Of a DNA stretch of 9,039 nt, positions 6,336 to 9,039 are shown piece by piece. Each line of letters begins with the position of its first letter. The stretch's first letter is position 1. The translations under genes were made by a program, and so were the position numbers. Under the pieces are notes generated by a model. That model ran no database searches and was not told the origin of the DNA. It worked only from the letters and a program-made list of their open reading frames with translations. Source of the DNA: SBAX01 sp964421865 (GTDB taxonomy: Bacteria; Planctomycetota; Phycisphaerae; UBA1845). The stretch is from positions 1-9,039 of the forward strand of contig CAYQZH010000182.1 in assembly GCA_964421865.1 (NCBI GenBank). The letters are read 5' to 3'.

Positions 6336-7211
6336 ATGGGATCGTCGCCGACCGCCGCCTCCATCATCGTCCCCGCCTACCGCGAGGCCCCCAACATCGA
6401 GCCTCTGACGAGCCGGGTTTTCGCCGCCACCACGGCTGCCGGGATCGAGGCCGAACTTATCATCGTCGACGACGATTCACAGGACGGGACCGAGGCGATC
6501 GTGGAACGCCTTCGCGGGCGGTACCCCATCCGCCTGGTCGTCCGGCGCGGCGAGCGGGGCCTGTCTGGGGCGGTCTTGGCGGGCTTTCGACAGGCCCGGT
6601 TCGACCGGTTTGTCGTCATGGACGCCGACTTGCAGCATCCGCCGGAGTTGATTCCCCGATTGCTCGCCCGGTTGGAACAGAGTGATTGTGACTTCGTGAT
6701 CGGGACACGATATGGCGCACGTGGGTCGATCGCCGACGACTGGCCGCTGCGTCGCCGGATCGGCAGCGTCGTGGCGACGTTCCTCGCCCGTCCCCTCGCC
6801 CCCTTGAGCGACCCCATGTCCGGCTTTTTCGCTCTTCATCGCCGCACCTGGGAGCAGGCGGCGACGCTCGACCCCATCGGCTACAAGATCGCACTGGAGT
6901 TGTTCGTCAAAGGAGGCTGTCGTCGTCCGGCCGAGGTGCCGATCACGTTCGCCTCCCGCACAGCCGGCGCCAGCAAGGCAAGCCTGGCCGAGGGGCGGCG
7001 TTATCTACGGCATTTGTGGCGACTCTATCGCTTCCGTTTCCCACGCCTGACCGAGACGATTCGCATCGCCTTCATCGTCGGCGCGGCCATCTTTATTCTG
7101 TTTTTCGCGTGTCGTTCCGCACGCCCGCGTGAAGCCGCTCGCCGCGGCGACTCGACCGTGCCGACGCAAACCCCTATCCTGAGCGTGGAGCAACCGTGCC
7201 ATGAGCAATAA
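6336..7211 (+). CDS. polyprenol-phosphate mannosyltransferase-like GT2 glycosyltransferase
   Basis: A family 2 glycosyltransferase of the dolichol/polyprenol-phosphate mannose synthase type, 291 residues. It should transfer a sugar from a nucleotide-sugar to a lipid-linked phosphate on the cytoplasmic face of the membrane, supplying lipid-linked sugar for glycan or protein glycosylation. Visible motifs: ASIIVPAYREAPNIEPL near the N-terminus, VDDDSQDGT (44-52), RRGERGLSGAVLAGF (70-84), the metal-binding DAD of MDADLQHPPE (95-104), GTRYGARGS (123-131), DPMSGFFALHR (159-169), GYKIALE (182-188) and VPITFASRTAGASK (201-214). A membrane segment (about 243-259) near the C-terminus probably anchors it. 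The sugar (mannose or glucose) cannot be told from the sequence. The start could also be GTG 6303, 11 codons upstream; ATG 6336 fits the family N-terminus and the -10 box better. It overlaps the next gene by 11 nt. Confidence 0.9.
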   Translation: MGSSPTAASIIVPAYREAPNIEPLTSRVFAATTAAGIEAELIIVDDDSQDGTEAIVERLRGRYPIRLVVRRGERGLSGAVLAGFRQARFDRFVVMDADLQHPPELIPRLLARLEQSDCDFVIGTRYGARGSIADDWPLRRRIGSVVATFLARPLAPLSDPMSGFFALHRRTWEQAATLDPIGYKIALELFVKGGCRRPAEVPITFASRTAGASKASLAEGRRYLRHLWRLYRFRFPRLTETIRIAFIVGAAIFILFFACRSARPREAARRGDSTVPTQTPILSVEQPCHEQ

Positions 7212-7593
7212 ACCCAAACCACCCTCGTCCGAACCCGCCATTCGCGTGGTGATGATGCCCCGCGACACCAATGCCGAGGGGACGATCTTCGGCGGCGTCA
7301 TCCTTTCGCTGATCGACCAGGCCGCCTACGTCGAAGCCGTCCGTCAGGCTCATCGCCGCTACGTCACCGTCGCCATGCGCGAGGTCGAGTTCAAAAAGCC
7401 GGTGTTCGTCGGCGACGTCCTGAGCCTCTACGCCGACACGGCCCGCGTCGGGCGGACTTCCTTGACCATCCGCGTTCGCGTCTGCGCCCGACGCCGAACC
7501 GATCCCGACCAGAACGTGAACGTGACGGAAGCCGAAGTCATCTTCGTGGCCGTGGACGAGTCCGGCACGCCGGTACCTGTCTTCGGAGAATGA
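7201..7593 (+). CDS. YciA-like acyl-CoA thioesterase (hotdog fold)
   Basis: A single hotdog-domain protein of 130 residues that should hydrolyse acyl-CoA to free fatty acid and CoA in the cytoplasm. It matches the YciA/BACH-type family: VVMMPRDTNAEGTIFGGVILSLID (16-39) with N24, the G31-G32 pair and D39 of the active-site region, then VTVAMREVEFKKPVFVGDVLSLYA (55-78) and TSLTIRVRVCARR. The end TEAEVIFVAVDESGTPVPV is the usual last strand. Length fits one domain; the family acts as oligomers. ATG 7201 lies inside the end of the glycosyltransferase gene, with GGAG 10 nt upstream, so the two are probably co-transcribed and coupled. Substrate chain length cannot be read from sequence. The function of the pairing is unclear; a role in lipid or membrane metabolism would be a guess. 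Confidence 0.9.
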   Translation: MSNKPKPPSSEPAIRVVMMPRDTNAEGTIFGGVILSLIDQAAYVEAVRQAHRRYVTVAMREVEFKKPVFVGDVLSLYADTARVGRTSLTIRVRVCARRRTDPDQNVNVTEAEVIFVAVDESGTPVPVFGE

Positions 7594-7630
7594 CGGGGCG
7601 TCCTTCGTCCGCTCCCGGCACGCCGCATCC

Positions 7631-7648
7631 CACGGGCTGACGCCCGTG
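7631..7648. terminator. GC-rich hairpin between convergent genes
   Basis: CACGGGC (7631-7637) and GCCCGTG (7642-7648) form a perfect 7-bp stem with the 4-nt loop TGAC, midway between the thioesterase stop (7593) and the stop of the convergent RCC1-repeat gene (7691). It has no T-run on either side, so it may act as a barrier or mRNA end stabiliser for both genes rather than a classical intrinsic terminator. Confidence 0.5.
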
Positions 7649-7690
7649 CCCATTCCCTTACGTCCCTTGCGAGACTCGGATGCCGAACTC

Positions 7691-8860
7691 CTACGCCGCA
7701 TTCACACGGCGCATGCGCAGAATGCTCCCGCCCGCGGCCGCAACCAGACCGCCCATCACGATCAGACCCCATTGCGAAACCGTGGGAATGCACTGCCCTT
7801 CCGGTCCACAGCTCGATCCCAACCCACGGAATACTCCGCCCTGCGCGCCGCATAGGCTTTGCGCGGCGAGTTGAAGACAGCTTCCATTGGTCAAACAGCA
7901 GGCGCCGCCTCCGGTCAGGGCCAGACTGTGCACCTCGCCCGCGGCGACGGCTACGAAACCTGTATTAGGCCCGGGGACGTTGGTCTGACCCCAGTCGTTG
8001 TTTCCCCACGCTACAATCGACCCGTTCGCCTTGAGGCCCAGGTTGTCGGCCCAGCCCGCGCTGACAGCGACGAATCCAGTGTTCGGCGTGGGGACGGTGG
8101 TTTGACCAGAGCTGTTTAATCCCCACGCCACGATCGACCCGTCGGCCTTGAGGCCCAGACTGTGGTACCTGCCCGCGGCGACGGCGACGAACCCTGTGTT
8201 CGGCTCGGGGACGATGCATTGACCGTAGTTATTTTGCGGCAAGCCGCATCCCCAAGCGACGATCGACCCGTTGGGCTTGAGGCCCAGGCTGTGGGCAGCG
8301 TGCGCGGCGACGGCCACGAAGCCGGCGTTCGGTTCGGGGACGTTACTCTGACCAGACTCGTTGTTTCCCCACGCCACAATCGATCCGTCGGTCTTTAGAC
8401 CCAGGCCGTGGTACCCGCCTGCGGCGACAGCGGTGAAGATCCCGGCGGGGACGTTGGTCTGACCCCAGTCGTTGTTTCCCCACGCCACGATCGCCCCATT
8501 GTCCTTGAGACCAAGGCTGAAGCCCCCGCCCCCCGCGACGGCGATGAAATGGTCATTGGGCGCGGGGACGGTGGCTTGACCGTCGCTGTTCAATCCCCAC
8601 GCCACGATCGACCCATCGGCCTTGAGGCCAAGGCTGTGGTCCCAGCCCCCGGCGACCGCGATGAAGCCCGTATTGGGCGCGGGAATAATACTCTGTCCGT
8701 AGTGGGGGGACCCCGATTGACCGGGTCCGCCTGCTCCCCACGCCACGATCGAGCCGTCGGTCGCTCGGGCCGCCGAGTTACCCGAGACGCTCACAACGCC
8801 GGCGAGTACCAAGAATACCAAGCTCCACGAACATCTTGTTGTTGTCGTTTGCGTTAACAT
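7691..8860 (-). CDS. secreted RCC1-type beta-propeller protein with IPTL-CTERM-type sorting signal
   Basis: A protein of 389 residues, probably exported and surface-linked. A signal peptide (1 to about 33: R9 with a hydrophobic core SLVFLVLAGVVSVSG and an AARA cleavage-like end) is followed by seven RCC1-like repeats of 37-47 residues starting at 36, 83, 122, 159, 198, 241 and 280. Each has GSIVAWG, GQ..VP, a GF.AVAAG strand and HSLGLK. Seven repeats fit one seven-bladed propeller. Then comes a six-cysteine module (C321, C322, C328, C337, C351, C357; GACCLTNGSC type, seen in planctomycete exported proteins) and a C-terminal IPTVSQWGLIVMGG, hydrophobic stretch and RMRR (358-385), the IPTL-CTERM layout recognised by exosortase-like enzymes. 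ATG 8860 has GGAGGG 7 nt upstream; the TTG at 8896 lies inside a leader hairpin. No ligand can be predicted. The gene stands alone with its own promoter. Confidence 0.88.
   Translation of the reverse strand: MLTQTTTTRCSWSLVFLVLAGVVSVSGNSAARATDGSIVAWGAGGPGQSGSPHYGQSIIPAPNTGFIAVAGGWDHSLGLKADGSIVAWGLNSDGQATVPAPNDHFIAVAGGGGFSLGLKDNGAIVAWGNNDWGQTNVPAGIFTAVAAGGYHGLGLKTDGSIVAWGNNESGQSNVPEPNAGFVAVAAHAAHSLGLKPNGSIVAWGCGLPQNNYGQCIVPEPNTGFVAVAAGRYHSLGLKADGSIVAWGLNSSGQTTVPTPNTGFVAVSAGWADNLGLKANGSIVAWGNNDWGQTNVPGPNTGFVAVAAGEVHSLALTGGGACCLTNGSCLQLAAQSLCGAQGGVFRGLGSSCGPEGQCIPTVSQWGLIVMGGLVAAAGGSILRMRRVNAA
7913..8755 (-). repeat. seven tandem RCC1-type coding repeats
   Basis: Seven in-frame units of about 111-141 nt encode the propeller blades. 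Similarity is also high at the DNA level: a 39-nt stretch at 7973-8011 is identical to 8447-8485, exactly 474 nt (158 codons) away, spanning the GNNDWGQTNVP segments of blades 7 and 3. This points to internal duplication or gene conversion. Unit lengths differ and there are no unique spacers, so this is a protein repeat and not a CRISPR array. Confidence 0.85.
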
Positions 8861-8867
8861 CAGAATG

Positions 8868-8919
8868 CCCTCCAAAAAAACTGCCGTGCTGTTCAACGCT
8901 ATGAACGGTGTCTGGCAGT
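8868..8919 (-). promoter_or_regulatory. terminator-like leader hairpin directly before the ribosome-binding site
   Basis: On the minus strand ACTGCC (8919-8914) can pair with GGCAGT (8885-8880), with an inner stem GTTCA/TGAAC (8906-8902 with 8895-8891) around a 6-nt loop. The outer stem is followed by a T-run (8880-8874, seven T), then at once by GGAGGG (8873-8868) and, 7 nt later, ATG 8860. The hairpin plus T-run has the layout of an intrinsic terminator or attenuator in the leader. The outer stem is short (6 bp) with internal loops of 7 and 5 nt, so it may be weak. Confidence 0.5.
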
Positions 8920-8985
8920 CTACCGTCGTCGCCGACGCGCGTCTACCGGACGCCCGAACGTTTCGTGCTGCTCGACAAAGGGGGG

Positions 8986-9014
8986 ATCATACACAAAGTT
9001 TGTGTACACGTCAA
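8986..9014 (-). promoter_or_regulatory. strong sigma70-like promoter of the RCC1-repeat gene
   Basis: On the minus strand TTGACG (9014-9009, 5 of 6) and TATGAT (8991-8986, 5 of 6) are exactly 17 nt apart, the best promoter match in the window. Transcription would start near 8979, giving a leader of about 119 nt. The local A+T content is much higher than in the surroundings. Confidence 0.7.
8990..9006. promoter_or_regulatory. palindromic operator-like site inside the promoter
   Basis: TACACAAA-G-TTTGTGTA is a perfect 17-nt inverted repeat (8-nt arms, one central base). It covers most of the spacer between the -35 and -10 boxes and the first two bases of the -10 box on the minus strand. GTGTACAC (9001-9008) beside it is itself palindromic. 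A protein bound here would block RNA polymerase, so repression is the likely mode. I cannot name the regulator family. Confidence 0.6.
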
Positions 9015-9039
9015 GGGTGTTACGCTCGCCGGGGTGAGG

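Noticed and set aside
6029..6685. 218-codon plus-strand frame crossing the intergenic region into the glycosyltransferase gene
   Set aside because: It is arginine-rich without domains and overlaps the well-supported glycosyltransferase in another frame.
7913..8755. Regular repeats that could suggest a CRISPR or minisatellite array
   Set aside because: The repeats are in frame and encode RCC1-type blades of varying length, without unique spacers.
8861..8896. Extended start of the RCC1-repeat protein at TTG 8896
   Set aside because: It lies within the leader hairpin, gives a poorer signal peptide, and ATG 8860 has a much better ribosome-binding site.

Overview
This GC-rich window looks like a chromosomal segment from a diderm bacterium, most likely a planctomycete. 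Three things point that way: a Hanks-type Ser/Thr kinase followed by a membrane segment and TPR repeats, a secreted RCC1-type repeat protein ending in a six-cysteine module and an IPTL-CTERM-type sorting signal, and an Mla-type phospholipid transport operon, which implies an outer membrane. The taxonomic call is inference from protein style; no rRNA or marker gene is present.

Layout from left to right. Positions 1-211 (minus) hold the first 70 codons of ispF (isoprenoid biosynthesis), cut by the window edge. A gene-poor stretch of about 430 bases follows, with a good sigma70-like promoter (348-376) and a long leader for a small protein of unknown function (640-972, plus). Convergent to it is the kinase gene (1038-3035, minus), which has its own candidate promoter. 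Next, all on the minus strand and read from right to left, is a tightly coupled operon mlaE-mlaF-mlaD (6017 to 3206): permease, ATPase and a long MCE-domain substrate-binding subunit, joined by TAATG and ATGA stop/start overlaps.

A divergent intergenic region (6018-6335) separates the mla operon from a plus-strand pair: a dolichol-phosphate-mannose-synthase-like GT2 glycosyltransferase (6336-7211) and a YciA-like acyl-CoA thioesterase (7201-7593), overlapping by 11 nt. A perfect GC-rich hairpin (7631-7648) lies between this pair and the convergent gene for the secreted RCC1-repeat protein (7691-8860, minus). Upstream of that gene is the best regulatory region of the window: a consensus-like promoter with a 17-nt palindrome inside its core, a leader of about 119 nt, and a terminator-like hairpin with a T-tract directly before a strong ribosome-binding site.

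Most genes belong to known families, and I see no mobile element, CRISPR array, tRNA, rRNA or defence system. The parts that deserve a second look are the control region of the RCC1-repeat gene, the orphan small protein with its long leader, the long MlaD, and the crowded divergent promoter region at 6250-6336.
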